From Streptomyces hyaluromycini (GTDB taxonomy: Bacteria > Actinomycetota > Actinomycetes > Streptomycetales > Streptomycetaceae): a DNA stretch of 64,000 nt. Of this stretch, positions 16,490-24,888 are shown one piece after another. How positions within the stretch are numbered: the stretch's first letter is position 1; each line of letters begins with the position of its first letter. The stretch is from the NCBI RefSeq assembly GCF_002217755.1, contig NZ_BCFL01000017.1:276442-340441 (forward strand), in the 5' to 3' direction. The notes under the pieces are model-generated. The model saw nothing but the letters and a program-made list of their open reading frames with translations, had not been told where the DNA came from and did not search any database. The position numbers and the translations under genes were made by a program.

Positions 16490-17859
16490 GCGTCACCTTC
16501 GCCGGGGGTCGCGGGGACGGGGAGGAACACCGTCACCTCGTAGCCGCCTTCAGGCGTGGCGGCCGCCGTCATCTCGCCGTTCAGCATCGAGACCCGCTCC
16601 CGCATGCCCGTGATGCCGTGGCCGGCGCCGGGCGACGGCTTGATGAGGGCGGGCTGCGGCGGGGGGCCGTTGACGACGCGCAGGCCCAGGCCGCCGATGA
16701 CGTACCCGATCTCGACGCGGGCGCCCGCTCCCGGCGCATGGCGCAGGGTGTTGCTCAGCGCCTCCTGCACGATCCGGTACGCCGACAGCTCGACGCCCTG
16801 CGGGAGTTCACGGACCGCGCCGGTCACCCCCTTGTCGACGGCCAGGCCCGCCTCGCGCACATTGGCGAGCAGCCCGTCCAGGTCGGCGAGGGTGGGCTGC
16901 GGGGCGTCCGGCGCCTCGTAGTCCTCGGCGCGGACCACGCCCAGCACGCGGCGCAGTTCGGTGAGCGCCGCCACCGCGTTCTCCCGGATCGTGGCGAACG
17001 CCTTCTCCAGCTCCGGCGGCGGGTTCTCGACACGGTAGGGGGCCGCCTCCGCCTGGATGGCGACCACCGACATGTGGTGCGCCACCACGTCGTGCAGCTC
17101 GCGGGCGATCGTCGTGCGCTCCTCCAGCAGGGTGCGCCGGGAACGCTCGTGTGCCGTCTCCGTCTGCTGCGCGGTCACCGTCTGCTCGGCCTCCCGGCGG
17201 ATCTGCCGGACGGAGGCGGCGAGCATGGATATCGCGGAGGCGACCAGCATCGGGGCGACGTTGTTCCCGTAGTGGCCCGAGCCGAAGAGCGAGAGGGCCG
17301 TGAAGCCGTAGAGCCCGGTGATCACCCACATCCAGGCCGCCGTCCGCGGGCGGGTGCGGACGGCGACCACCGTGAGCACCACCAGATGGGAGAAGAAGCT
17401 GCCCGGCGCCCAGGGCCATTCGTCCCAGGCGCTGCCCAGCAGGGCGCCGACCCAGGTCCCGACGAGGGACAGCCAGAACGCGGCGACCGGGCGCGCCAGC
17501 GTGAGCAGCACCGGCGCCAGCGCGAACAGGCCCGACACCAGGGCCCCGAACTCCCCCTGCGGGCGGTCCGTGACGGACACCAGCAGCGCCGCCCCGCCGG
17601 CCGCGACCACCGCGAGATGCGGGGCCCACACGGCGTACTGCCGCCACCGGACGGGGAGATGGCGGACGAACGGGCGGTCCATGCTCATCGGGGGCAACGG
17701 CCGGTAGGCGAAGGCGTCCTGGAACAGGTCCTGGCGCAGCCTGCGCAGGGCGTCCAGCGCCGCCCGGATCTCCGGGCTGCGCGGCTTGTACGGTTCGAAC
17801 GCGCGGTCCGGCGGCTCGGGCGGCAGCGACTGCGGGTGCGGGTGGGTCGTCTCGGTCAC
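16486..17859 (-). CDS. NarL-type sensor histidine kinase (system 1)
   Basis: 457 residues from a GTG. An N-terminal cytoplasmic stretch is followed by five or six membrane helices with very short loops (about 85-210), a HisKA_3 phosphoacceptor segment (IARELHDVVAHHMSVVAIQ) and a HATPase_c domain ending in GHGITGMRERVSML. The lack of a large outside domain suggests the signal is in or at the membrane. The 18-bp motif shared with the second system lies 67-84 bases upstream. Confidence 0.94.
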   Translation of the reverse strand: MTETTHPHPQSLPPEPPDRAFEPYKPRSPEIRAALDALRRLRQDLFQDAFAYRPLPPMSMDRPFVRHLPVRWRQYAVWAPHLAVVAAGGAALLVSVTDRPQGEFGALVSGLFALAPVLLTLARPVAAFWLSLVGTWVGALLGSAWDEWPWAPGSFFSHLVVLTVVAVRTRPRTAAWMWVITGLYGFTALSLFGSGHYGNNVAPMLVASAISMLAASVRQIRREAEQTVTAQQTETAHERSRRTLLEERTTIARELHDVVAHHMSVVAIQAEAAPYRVENPPPELEKAFATIRENAVAALTELRRVLGVVRAEDYEAPDAPQPTLADLDGLLANVREAGLAVDKGVTGAVRELPQGVELSAYRIVQEALSNTLRHAPGAGARVEIGYVIGGLGLRVVNGPPPQPALIKPSPGAGHGITGMRERVSMLNGEMTAAATPEGGYEVTVFLPVPATPGEGDA

Positions 17860-17925
17860 GTAATCGACCGTAGGCGCAGCCGGGGCTCGCCGTCGTCACC
17901 AGTGAGGCGGGTCCTCAAGCGTCCT

Positions 17926-17943
17926 TCTCAGGTACTACGGGTA
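17926..17943 (-). promoter_or_regulatory. Shared 18-bp motif, copy 1
   Basis: TACCCGTAGTACCTGAGA on the - strand, 67-84 bases upstream of the system 1 kinase start. Exactly the same 18 bases occur at 22596-22613, upstream of the operon that carries system 2. Likely a common operator, perhaps for one or both response regulators. Confidence 0.65.
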
Positions 17944-17967
17944 CTGCGAGGAGCAGCGGGAGGCCGG

Positions 17968-18651
17968 TCAGTAACCGGAGGGGCGTACCAGCCCGGACTC
18001 GTACGCGAACACCGCGGCCTGGGTGCGGTCCCTGAGGCCCAGCTTCACCAGGATGCGGCCCACATGGGTCTTCACGGTCTGCTCGGCGACGACCAGCCGC
18101 TCGGCGATCTCCGCGTTCGACAGGCCCTGGGCGATCAGCGTGAGGACCTCCGTCTCGCGCTCGGTCAGATCGCCGACCCGCGACTTCAGCGGGGCGCGCA
18201 CCCGGCCGCCGTCCAGCTGGGAGAACTGGGCGATCAGCCGGCGGGTGATGACCGGCGCGAGCAGCGCGTCGCCGGCCGCCACCACCCGGACCGCCTCGGC
18301 GAGCTTGTCCGCGGACGCGTCCTTGAGCAGGAACCCGGAAGCGCCCGCCCGCAACGCCTCGTACACGTACTCGTCCAGGTCGAAGGTGGTGAGCACCAGC
18401 ACCTTGATGTGGGGGCGTTCACCGATGATCCGGCGGGTGGCCTCGATGCCGCCGAGCTCGGGCATGCGGATGTCCATGAGAACGACGTCCGGGGTGTGTT
18501 CGGCGACCTTGGCCACCGCGTCCAGGCCGTCCACCGCCTGGCCGACCACCTCGATTCCGGGCTGGGCGTTCAGCAGCACGGTGAAGCCCTGCCGGACCAT
18601 CTGCTGGTCGTCGGCGATGACTACGCGGATGGGGCTGCCGCTGCTCGTCAT
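17968..18651 (-). CDS. NarL/LuxR-family response regulator (system 2)
   Basis: 227 residues from the ATG at 18649-18651, which overlaps the kinase stop (ATGA). Receiver residues match system 1: ADDQQMVR, VVLMDIRMPELGG, LVLTTFD, FLLKDASADK. The C-terminal helix-turn-helix is LTERETEVLTLIAQGLSNAEIAERL. It is the last gene of a four-gene operon (hydrolase, acyltransferase, kinase, regulator). The near-identical output helices of the two regulators suggest overlapping DNA targets. Confidence 0.95.
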   Translation of the reverse strand: MTSSGSPIRVVIADDQQMVRQGFTVLLNAQPGIEVVGQAVDGLDAVAKVAEHTPDVVLMDIRMPELGGIEATRRIIGERPHIKVLVLTTFDLDEYVYEALRAGASGFLLKDASADKLAEAVRVVAAGDALLAPVITRRLIAQFSQLDGGRVRAPLKSRVGDLTERETEVLTLIAQGLSNAEIAERLVVAEQTVKTHVGRILVKLGLRDRTQAAVFAYESGLVRPSGY

Positions 18652-20051
18652 GCGGGGTCGTCCTTCGGGTCGAGGGCACGGATGGTGCCGGTGGTGAGGT
18701 CCGCGGTACGGCCGGGTACCAGGCGCGCGCCGGGAGCGGCGGCCGGGAGCTCCGCGAAGACCCGGTAGCCGCCGTCCGGCCCGGATCCCGCCGTCAGCGA
18801 CCCGCCGAGCATCGCGGCCCGCTCCCGCATGCCGAGCAGTCCGTGCCCGGCGCCCGGCGACGGCGGTGCGGAGCGTGTCGGCCGGGAGTTCGCGACGGAC
18901 ACCAGAAGTCCGTAGGGGATGTACTCGATCTCGACATGGGCGGTCGCCCCCGGCGCGTGCCGCAGGACGTTGCTCAGCGCCTCCTGCACGATCCGGTACG
19001 CCGACAGCTCCACACCCGACTGCATCGGGCGCCGCTCGCCGTTGATCCGGACGGTGACGGTCAGACCGGCCGCTCTGGTGTTCTCGACCAGCGTGTCCAG
19101 CCGGTCCAGGGTGGGCTGCGGACTGTGCGGGCCGGTGCCGGAGTCGTCGGGCGCGTCCTCGTCGGGGCTCTCCGAGCGCAGGACGCCCAGCACTCTGCGC
19201 AGTTCGGTCAGCGCCTCCAGCGCGTTGTTCCGGATGCCGTCGAGGTTCTCCCGGAGCTCGTCCGAAGGGTTTTCCACAAGGTGTGGAGCGACCTGGGCCT
19301 GGATGGAGATGACCGACATGTGGTGGGCGACCACGTCGTGCAGCTCGCGCGCGATCCGGCTGCGCTCCTCCAGCAGGGTGCGCCGGGCCCGCTCCTCCTC
19401 GGTGAGCGAGGCCTGGCGGCCGAGTTCCGCGCGCGCCTCGCGGCGGCCTCGCAACGCCGTGCCGAGCGCCACGACGATCACGGCCAGGACGACGGCCACC
19501 ACCGAGGTGGACTGGTGCGGCGCCCCACCCCAGACGCCGTCGAGAAGCCAGGTGACCACCACGGTCACGGCCAGTGCCTCGACGGCCACCCGGGCCCGGA
19601 CCCGCAGCGCGAGCAGCAGCAGGACCAGCAGGTGCGCGATGATCCCGGCCACGGTCCAGGGCCAGGTGAAACGGACCCCCGAAGTCATGCCCAGCCGGCC
19701 GTGCAACGCGACGGCGCCCACCAGCATGGTCCCCACCGACACCCACCATGCCGGGACGGGCCGCCACATCGCGAGGACCACGGCGCCGCCCGGCGCGAAT
19801 CCGAGCAGAGAGGCGAGGCCGGGACCCAGGTGCCCGTTGTCCGAGAGCTGCGCGATGCCGCCGAGCGTGACGCCGAACGCCGCCAGGCACAGCACGCCGT
19901 GCGGCAGCCAGCGCAGCCACACGGAGGGGGGCAGCGGGTCGAGACGGGCGGTGCACAGGTCGTCGCGGAGTATCCGCAGCCAGCGCAGCACGCGGCCGGT
20001 CCACTCCGGCCGCCGGGCCCCCGTCTCCGTCACAGCGGTCAGCCTAGACAT
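18648..20051 (-). CDS. NarL-type sensor histidine kinase (system 2)
   Basis: 467 residues. Several membrane helices (about 55-205) precede a HisKA_3 segment (IARELHDVVAHHMSVISIQAQ) and HATPase_c (GHGLLGMRERAAMLGGSL). The architecture matches the kinase at 16486. The ATG lies inside the last codons of the acyltransferase gene (8-base overlap), so it is read from the same transcript. Confidence 0.94.
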   Translation of the reverse strand: MSRLTAVTETGARRPEWTGRVLRWLRILRDDLCTARLDPLPPSVWLRWLPHGVLCLAAFGVTLGGIAQLSDNGHLGPGLASLLGFAPGGAVVLAMWRPVPAWWVSVGTMLVGAVALHGRLGMTSGVRFTWPWTVAGIIAHLLVLLLLALRVRARVAVEALAVTVVVTWLLDGVWGGAPHQSTSVVAVVLAVIVVALGTALRGRREARAELGRQASLTEEERARRTLLEERSRIARELHDVVAHHMSVISIQAQVAPHLVENPSDELRENLDGIRNNALEALTELRRVLGVLRSESPDEDAPDDSGTGPHSPQPTLDRLDTLVENTRAAGLTVTVRINGERRPMQSGVELSAYRIVQEALSNVLRHAPGATAHVEIEYIPYGLLVSVANSRPTRSAPPSPGAGHGLLGMRERAAMLGGSLTAGSGPDGGYRVFAELPAAAPGARLVPGRTADLTTGTIRALDPKDDPA

Positions 20052-21249
20052 GACGGGCTCCGGTCGGTGTCGCCCGATCGGACGAGGGGTGGGTCCGGAC
20101 GACGCGCGAGCGGGTCCGGGGGCGGCCGCGCTCGTACCCGTGGAACGCCGCCCAGCAGACGGCGAGCGTCAACGCGAAGGCCGGGAGCCAGAGCAGGCGG
20201 GCCACGATCCAGGTGAGGTCGTCGGGGGGTGTGTGGAGGCCGGGGAGGTGGCCGAGCAGGAGGCCGGTGGCCGTGGTCGCCATCAGGGCCGTCTGGTGCC
20301 AGAGGAAGATCGTCATCGCGGAGAGGTTCACGAAGGCCACCGCCGCCCAGGCCAGGGGACGGCGCATCGCGCGGCGCAGCCGCTCGCGCAGGAGCAGGGC
20401 CAGACCGCACTGCGCCAGGCCGAAGGTGACGGCGGCCAGGGTGGGCGGGTCGAGGTTGGAGACGGACGCGCCGGGGACACCGACCATCGACGCCGGGTAG
20501 CCCGCCCACTCGACGAGGCCGGCCGTGGCCGCCGTCCCGCCGACGAACAGGACCCAGCCGGCGCGCGGGCGGTCCAGTTCACCGCGGGTCCAGGCGGCGC
20601 CCAGGGTGTACGGCACCAGCCAGCCGGCCGCCAGGTTCACCCAGCCGACGACGGGCGGGGCGCCGAAGCCGAAGCGGAGAAGGTCCACGTGGAGGACGAC
20701 GGCCAGCGGCCACAGGGGGTTGAGCCGGGTGACGAGGGGAGTCGCCGCCGTCAGTGCCGCGAAGACCACGAGGAACCAGAGGGGGGACAGGGCGAGTTTG
20801 GCGAGGGTGTGGACGGTGGTGAAGTCGGTGCCGGACAGAAGGAGGGCGGTGGCCGCGATCGTCCAGAGGGCGAGGAGTGCGGCGACCGGCTTGAAGAGGC
20901 GGGACAGACGGGACGTCAGCCAGCGGTGGTAGGGGATGCCCGCGGCCTGGGCGGTGGCATGGCTGCGCGTGGCGACGTGGCCGCCGACCAGGAAGAACAC
21001 GGCCAGGGTCTGGAACGCCCAGGAGATCGGGGCCAGCCGCGGCAGATACTGGAGGGGGCTGCTGGTGTGCAGTTCGCCGCTGTCCGCCACCAGCGCCGTG
21101 ACCAGCCAGTGGCCCAGGACCACACCGAGGACGGCGAACGCGCGGAGGGCGTCCACGGCGCTGTCCCGGTCGGGCGGGGTGGCGGTGTCGATGCGGTGGG
21201 TGAGCTGTCGTATGCGGTCGGGGAGGCGGGGTGTCGGCGGCTTACGCAC
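20044..21249 (-). CDS. Acyltransferase-3-family membrane protein
   Basis: 401 residues from a GTG that overlaps the hydrolase stop by 8 bases. About ten membrane helices. The first shows the family signature RDSAVDALRAFAVLGVVLGHWLV with the conserved Arg and His, and FFLVGGHVATRS follows. Members of this family add acetyl or other acyl groups to sugars, lipids or antibiotics at the membrane. Its place between a predicted membrane hydrolase and a sensor kinase suggests an envelope-modifying operon; the acceptor is unknown. Confidence 0.87.
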   Translation of the reverse strand: MRKPPTPRLPDRIRQLTHRIDTATPPDRDSAVDALRAFAVLGVVLGHWLVTALVADSGELHTSSPLQYLPRLAPISWAFQTLAVFFLVGGHVATRSHATAQAAGIPYHRWLTSRLSRLFKPVAALLALWTIAATALLLSGTDFTTVHTLAKLALSPLWFLVVFAALTAATPLVTRLNPLWPLAVVLHVDLLRFGFGAPPVVGWVNLAAGWLVPYTLGAAWTRGELDRPRAGWVLFVGGTAATAGLVEWAGYPASMVGVPGASVSNLDPPTLAAVTFGLAQCGLALLLRERLRRAMRRPLAWAAVAFVNLSAMTIFLWHQTALMATTATGLLLGHLPGLHTPPDDLTWIVARLLWLPAFALTLAVCWAAFHGYERGRPRTRSRVVRTHPSSDRATPTGARHV

Positions 21250-22486
21250 GGGTGACCTCCGTTGTCTCGCCGAGGACGATCCGGGCGAGGTTGGCCAGGG
21301 AGGCCGAGCCCGGGGTGAAGTAGTCGCTGTGGCCGCCGGGGCCTGCCGCGAAGACGCGGGCGCCGAAGGACGCGGACACGGGGTCGGCGCCGAGGCCGAC
21401 GGTCGTGCCGAAGAGGCCGGCGCGGAGGTGCGGGACCTCGGCTATCCAGTCGTCGGCTCCTCTGGCCGCCCAGATGCGGGCGGAGGTGTGCAGGTCCGCG
21501 GCCGAGTCGGCGCCGGTGCCGGGGCTGCCGACCAGGGCGATGTCGGTGACGCCGAGGCCGGTGAGGGCGGGGGCGGCGCGGGCGCAGACCACCGTGCCGT
21601 AGGAGTGGCAGAGGAGGGCGACGGCCGCCGGCCCGGGAGCGGTGAGGGTGCGGAGTTCGCGGATGAACTCACGCAGGTGCGGGCCCGCTTGGCCGGCCCG
21701 TCCCGGGGTGAGGACCGTGGTGCTGATCGTGGCGGGGGTCCGGTAGCCGAGCCAGGCGATGACGGCGGTCCGGGTGCCGGGCTGCTCGCGGGTCTCCTGG
21801 GCGAGGCGTCGGTAGAGGGACTCGGCCGCCGTGTGGAAGCGGGCGTAGGTGTCGAGGGTGGTGTCCGAGCCGGGGACGAGCACGGCGATGCGGGTCGCAT
21901 GCGTCAAGTCGCCGAAGACCTCGGTGACCTGGCCGTCGCCTCGGGCGTCGAAGCGGAGGAGGCGCCGGGAGGGGGACGCGAGGGCGCGGTCGGCGGCGGC
22001 CCGGGAGACGTCTCCGTCGGCGGCGGCCATCCGGGCGGCTTCGGCGGCGTCCTCGCGGTTGGCCTCGTAGGCGGTGGCGAGGGCGGCCGGGGTGAGGGGG
22101 GCGGGGAGGGCAGCGGGGAGTGGGGCCGGGATCCGGGGCCGGGTGGCCGCGGAGAGGGGGAGGACCACGGCGGCGAGGAGGAGGGCGGCGAGGGTGGTGC
22201 GGCGCCACCTTCGAGTGGGGCGGCGTTTGGGTGGGGTTGCGCTGACCGGCGCTGTGAACGAGGGGTTCGTGTCGGCGGGGTGGGTGTCGCTCACCGGCGC
22301 TGGAGCAGCGGGGTGGGTACGGCTGGCGCGGGGGGTTTCGCTCGCCCGCGCCGGCGGGGTGCCGCTGCGCCCACCCGTGCCGCCCCAGCGGCACGACTGC
22401 CCGCAGCTGGGAAGTTCGTCGATGCCGGCACTCGACTGCCCGCAGCTGCGGTGTTTCGACGCAGCCCTCTCCTGCTCCCCCGTCAT
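21242..22486 (-). CDS. DUF1023 alpha/beta hydrolase with repeat-derived N-terminal extension
   Basis: 414 residues from the ATG at 22484-22486, supported by the strong site GGGGAGGGA. Residues 1-85 are low-complexity Ser/Thr/Pro/Ala sequence that matches the intergenic repeat family of this chromosome (22347-22410). A basic patch and one membrane helix follow (about 93-110). The catalytic domain has LVPGSDTTLDTY and the nucleophile elbow LLCHSYGT, typical of DUF1023. It probably acts outside the membrane as an esterase or lipase. A GTG at 22292-22294 is a possible internal start that would remove most of the extension. Confidence 0.85.
   Translation of the reverse strand: MTGEQERAASKHRSCGQSSAGIDELPSCGQSCRWGGTGGRSGTPPARASETPRASRTHPAAPAPVSDTHPADTNPSFTAPVSATPPKRRPTRRWRRTTLAALLLAAVVLPLSAATRPRIPAPLPAALPAPLTPAALATAYEANREDAAEAARMAAADGDVSRAAADRALASPSRRLLRFDARGDGQVTEVFGDLTHATRIAVLVPGSDTTLDTYARFHTAAESLYRRLAQETREQPGTRTAVIAWLGYRTPATISTTVLTPGRAGQAGPHLREFIRELRTLTAPGPAAVALLCHSYGTVVCARAAPALTGLGVTDIALVGSPGTGADSAADLHTSARIWAARGADDWIAEVPHLRAGLFGTTVGLGADPVSASFGARVFAAGPGGHSDYFTPGSASLANLARIVLGETTEVTRA
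22347..22410 (-). repeat. Repeat-family segment inside coding sequence
   Basis: The + strand run GGGTGCCGCTGCGCCCACCC and the following GTGCCGCCC match copy E (56.6 kb, opposite orientation) without mismatch. The match continues with small differences to CCCGCAGCT, also shared with copy B (27.6 kb). Here the element lies within the first 50 codons of the hydrolase gene and stays open in frame. Confidence 0.65.
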
Positions 22487-22595
22487 GGTCGTCCCTCCCC
22501 GTTCAGCCGCCCGGTCGTCGGGCTTGTCTGAACGGGAAATTACGGAGCGGAGCGTGTCGTTCGCGTCCCGCCTGGGGACTCACCTGGGAGGTAGC

Positions 22596-22613
22596 TCTCA
22601 GGTACTACGGGTA
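22596..22613 (-). promoter_or_regulatory. Shared 18-bp motif, copy 2
   Basis: Identical to 17926-17943 over all 18 bases (TACCCGTAGTACCTGAGA on the - strand). It lies 110-127 bases upstream of the hydrolase ATG, at the head of the hydrolase-acyltransferase-kinase-regulator operon. CTACCTCCCAGGTGAG follows directly on the - strand, giving a second ACCT/AGGT half-site pair. Confidence 0.65.
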
Positions 22614-22639
22614 TGCGGGGAAAGCTCAGGGGTGGGCTC

Positions 22640-23515
22640 TCACCAGGCGAGTTGGGCGATCTCCTCCGCCACCACCGCGCAGGCGTCCGCCGCCGGGTCG
22701 ATGAGGGGGAAGTGACCGACCTCCTCCAGGAGCGTCAGGCCCACCACCTCGCCCGCCTTGGCCGCCGCCTCCGCGTAGGACTCGGCGACCGCCTGCGGGA
22801 CGATCACGTCCGTGCGGCCCTGCACCAGCGTGGTCGCGATGCCGGTCGGGAGCAGGAGCGCCGGGTCGGCATAGCGCTGGCGGTCGGTGAACTTCTCCTC
22901 GCCGCCCAGGAGTTGCAGCGCCGCGTTGCCGCAGACGTCCAGCTTCTCGGCCGTCGCGAAGTCCGCGATCGGGGCCAGGGCCACCACACCCCGCAGCGGC
23001 GCCGGACCCGAGGTGCGCCACGCGGCGTCCGCCGGGAGGACGTGCCGTGCCGCCGCCCACAGCGCCAGGTGGCCGCCCGCCGAGTGACCGGTGAGGACCG
23101 TGCGCCGCAGGTCCGCGCGCGGGACCGCCTCGCGGACCAGGGCAGGCAGGGCGTCCAGTGCCGCCGCCACGTCGTCGAAGGTGTCCGGCCAGCGGCCCGC
23201 CACCGGGGCCGTACCGCCCTGCGCGGGGAGCGCGGCGCCGCGCCGGTACTCGACGTTGGCCACCGCGAAGCCGCGCCGGGCCAGGTAGTCGGCGAACGGG
23301 GTGATGTGGCCGCGGTCGTACGGTGCACGCCACGCGCCGCCGTGCAGGACCACGACCAGCGGGACCAGGGGCTCGTCGGTGTGCGGGGCGTAGAAGTCGA
23401 TCACCTGGTCGGGGTGGTCGCCGTAGGCGGCCGTGACGTCGGGCGCGACGTGCGGGTGCGAGAAGGCCGACTCCTCCTCGGCGGCGTCCCGGGCAGCTGC
23501 GTCGTCGTCCGGCAT
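22640..23515 (-). CDS. Alpha/beta hydrolase, probable arylformamidase (N-formylkynurenine hydrolase)
   Basis: 291 residues from the ATG at 23513-23515 with GAGAGG upstream. BD-FAE/esterase-lipase fold: HGGAW oxyanion loop near residue 60, nucleophile elbow GHSAGGHLALWAA near 135, and catalytic Asp/His near the C-terminus (RTDVIVP, EEVGHFPLID). Position after kynA and kynU supports the missing middle step of the kynurenine route, N-formylkynurenine to kynurenine plus formate. It is not a KynB-type metal enzyme, so the assignment depends on context; a general esterase is the alternative. Confidence 0.75.
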   Translation of the reverse strand: MPDDDAAARDAAEEESAFSHPHVAPDVTAAYGDHPDQVIDFYAPHTDEPLVPLVVVLHGGAWRAPYDRGHITPFADYLARRGFAVANVEYRRGAALPAQGGTAPVAGRWPDTFDDVAAALDALPALVREAVPRADLRRTVLTGHSAGGHLALWAAARHVLPADAAWRTSGPAPLRGVVALAPIADFATAEKLDVCGNAALQLLGGEEKFTDRQRYADPALLLPTGIATTLVQGRTDVIVPQAVAESYAEAAAKAGEVVGLTLLEEVGHFPLIDPAADACAVVAEEIAQLAW

Positions 23516-23688
23516 GCTCCAACCTCTCAGCGACGTAATTGTGTTGGCGGACCAGGTGGGGAAATCTGCCGTTGGCCGGGACGGTATCAGGCCGGTGACG
23601 TGCGGGGACACGCGGATGTCACGCACGGTGAGGATTGCTCGGTTCTGTACCGTCCCGGCCGCTGCCCGGGGATCACTATGTCGTCATG

Positions 23689-24888
23689 TCACCAGGCGAG
23701 GGCCCCTCCCGCCACCTCCCCCAGCACCCGCGCCGCCCGCTCCACGTCCGCGAAACCGACGTACAGCGGGGTGAAGCCGAAGCGGAGCACGTCCGGGTGC
23801 CGGAAGTCCCCGACCACCCCCCGCTCGATCAGCCGTTTCATCACGTCCCCGGCGTCGGAACAGCGCAGCGCGATCTGACTGCCGCGCTCCTCGTGGGCCA
23901 CCGGGGTCACGCACTCGACGCGGCCCTGAGGCAGGTACGCCTCGACGCACTCCAGGAAGAAGTCCGTCAGGGCGAGCGACTTGGCGCGTACGGCCGCCAC
24001 CGGCACCCCGTCCCACACCTCCAGCGCCGCCTCCAGGGCGAGCATGGAGAGGATGTCCGGGGTGCCGACGCGGCCGCGCACCGCACCCGCGGCCGGTTCG
24101 TACCCCGGTCGCATCCCGAAGGGCTCCGCATGCGAGTTCCAGCCGGGCAGCGGGGAGTCGAAACGGTCCTGGAGACCACGGCGGACGTACAGGTACGCCG
24201 GTGAACCCGGGCCTCCGTTCAGGTACTTGTAGGTGCAGCCGACCGCCAGGTCGACCCCGTGCTCGTCGAGGCCCACCGGCAGCGCGCCCGCGCTGTGGCA
24301 CAGGTCCCAGACGGACACGGCTCCGGCCGCGTGGACGGCGGCGGTGAGGGAGGGCAGGTCGTGGAGGCGTCCGGTGCGGTAGTCGACGTGGTTGAGGAGT
24401 ACGGCGGCGGTACGGTCGCCCAGCGCCGCCGGGACCTCGGCGGGGGTGAGCGGACGCATCGCGCAGCCCGTCAGCCGGGCCGCCGACTCGGCGATGTAGC
24501 CGTCCGTGGGGAAGGTCGTCGCGTCGACGAGGATCTCGTCACGGCCCTCCCCCGCGAGCCGGACCGCGCTCACAAGTGCCTTGAAAACGTTGACACTTGT
24601 CGAGTCGCCGACCACGATCTGCCCGGCCGCCGCGCCGACCAGCGGGGCGATCCGGTCGCCGATCCGCTCCGGCGCCGTCCACCAGCCGCTCTCGTCCCAG
24701 GACCGGATCCGCAGCTCGCCCCACTGCCGCCGGACGACGTCCTCGACGCGACCGGGGACGTGTGCGGGCAGGGCGCCCAGGGAATTGCCGTCGAGATAGA
24801 CGGCGTCATCGAGGACGAAGCGGTCGCGGAGCCCGGCCAGGTCGTCCGACGCGTCCAGCTTCTCCGCCCTCAGGGCCAGCTCAGACAT
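23689..24888 (-). CDS. kynU: Kynureninase
   Basis: 399 residues, the usual size. This fold-type I PLP enzyme cleaves kynurenine to anthranilate and alanine. The PLP lysine is residue 221 in VGCTYKYLNGGPGSP. DSTSVNVFKAL near 95 binds the phosphate, and WDLCHSAGALPV precedes the lysine. It starts inside the last codons of kynA (8-base overlap), so the two are translated together. The operon yields anthranilate, usable for catabolism or for specialised metabolites. Confidence 0.97.
   Translation of the reverse strand: MSELALRAEKLDASDDLAGLRDRFVLDDAVYLDGNSLGALPAHVPGRVEDVVRRQWGELRIRSWDESGWWTAPERIGDRIAPLVGAAAGQIVVGDSTSVNVFKALVSAVRLAGEGRDEILVDATTFPTDGYIAESAARLTGCAMRPLTPAEVPAALGDRTAAVLLNHVDYRTGRLHDLPSLTAAVHAAGAVSVWDLCHSAGALPVGLDEHGVDLAVGCTYKYLNGGPGSPAYLYVRRGLQDRFDSPLPGWNSHAEPFGMRPGYEPAAGAVRGRVGTPDILSMLALEAALEVWDGVPVAAVRAKSLALTDFFLECVEAYLPQGRVECVTPVAHEERGSQIALRCSDAGDVMKRLIERGVVGDFRHPDVLRFGFTPLYVGFADVERAARVLGEVAGGALAW

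Noticed and set aside
16486..20051. Recent tandem duplication or assembly artefact of the two kinase-regulator pairs
   Set aside because: The pairs differ throughout and have different neighbours, so they are old paralogs.
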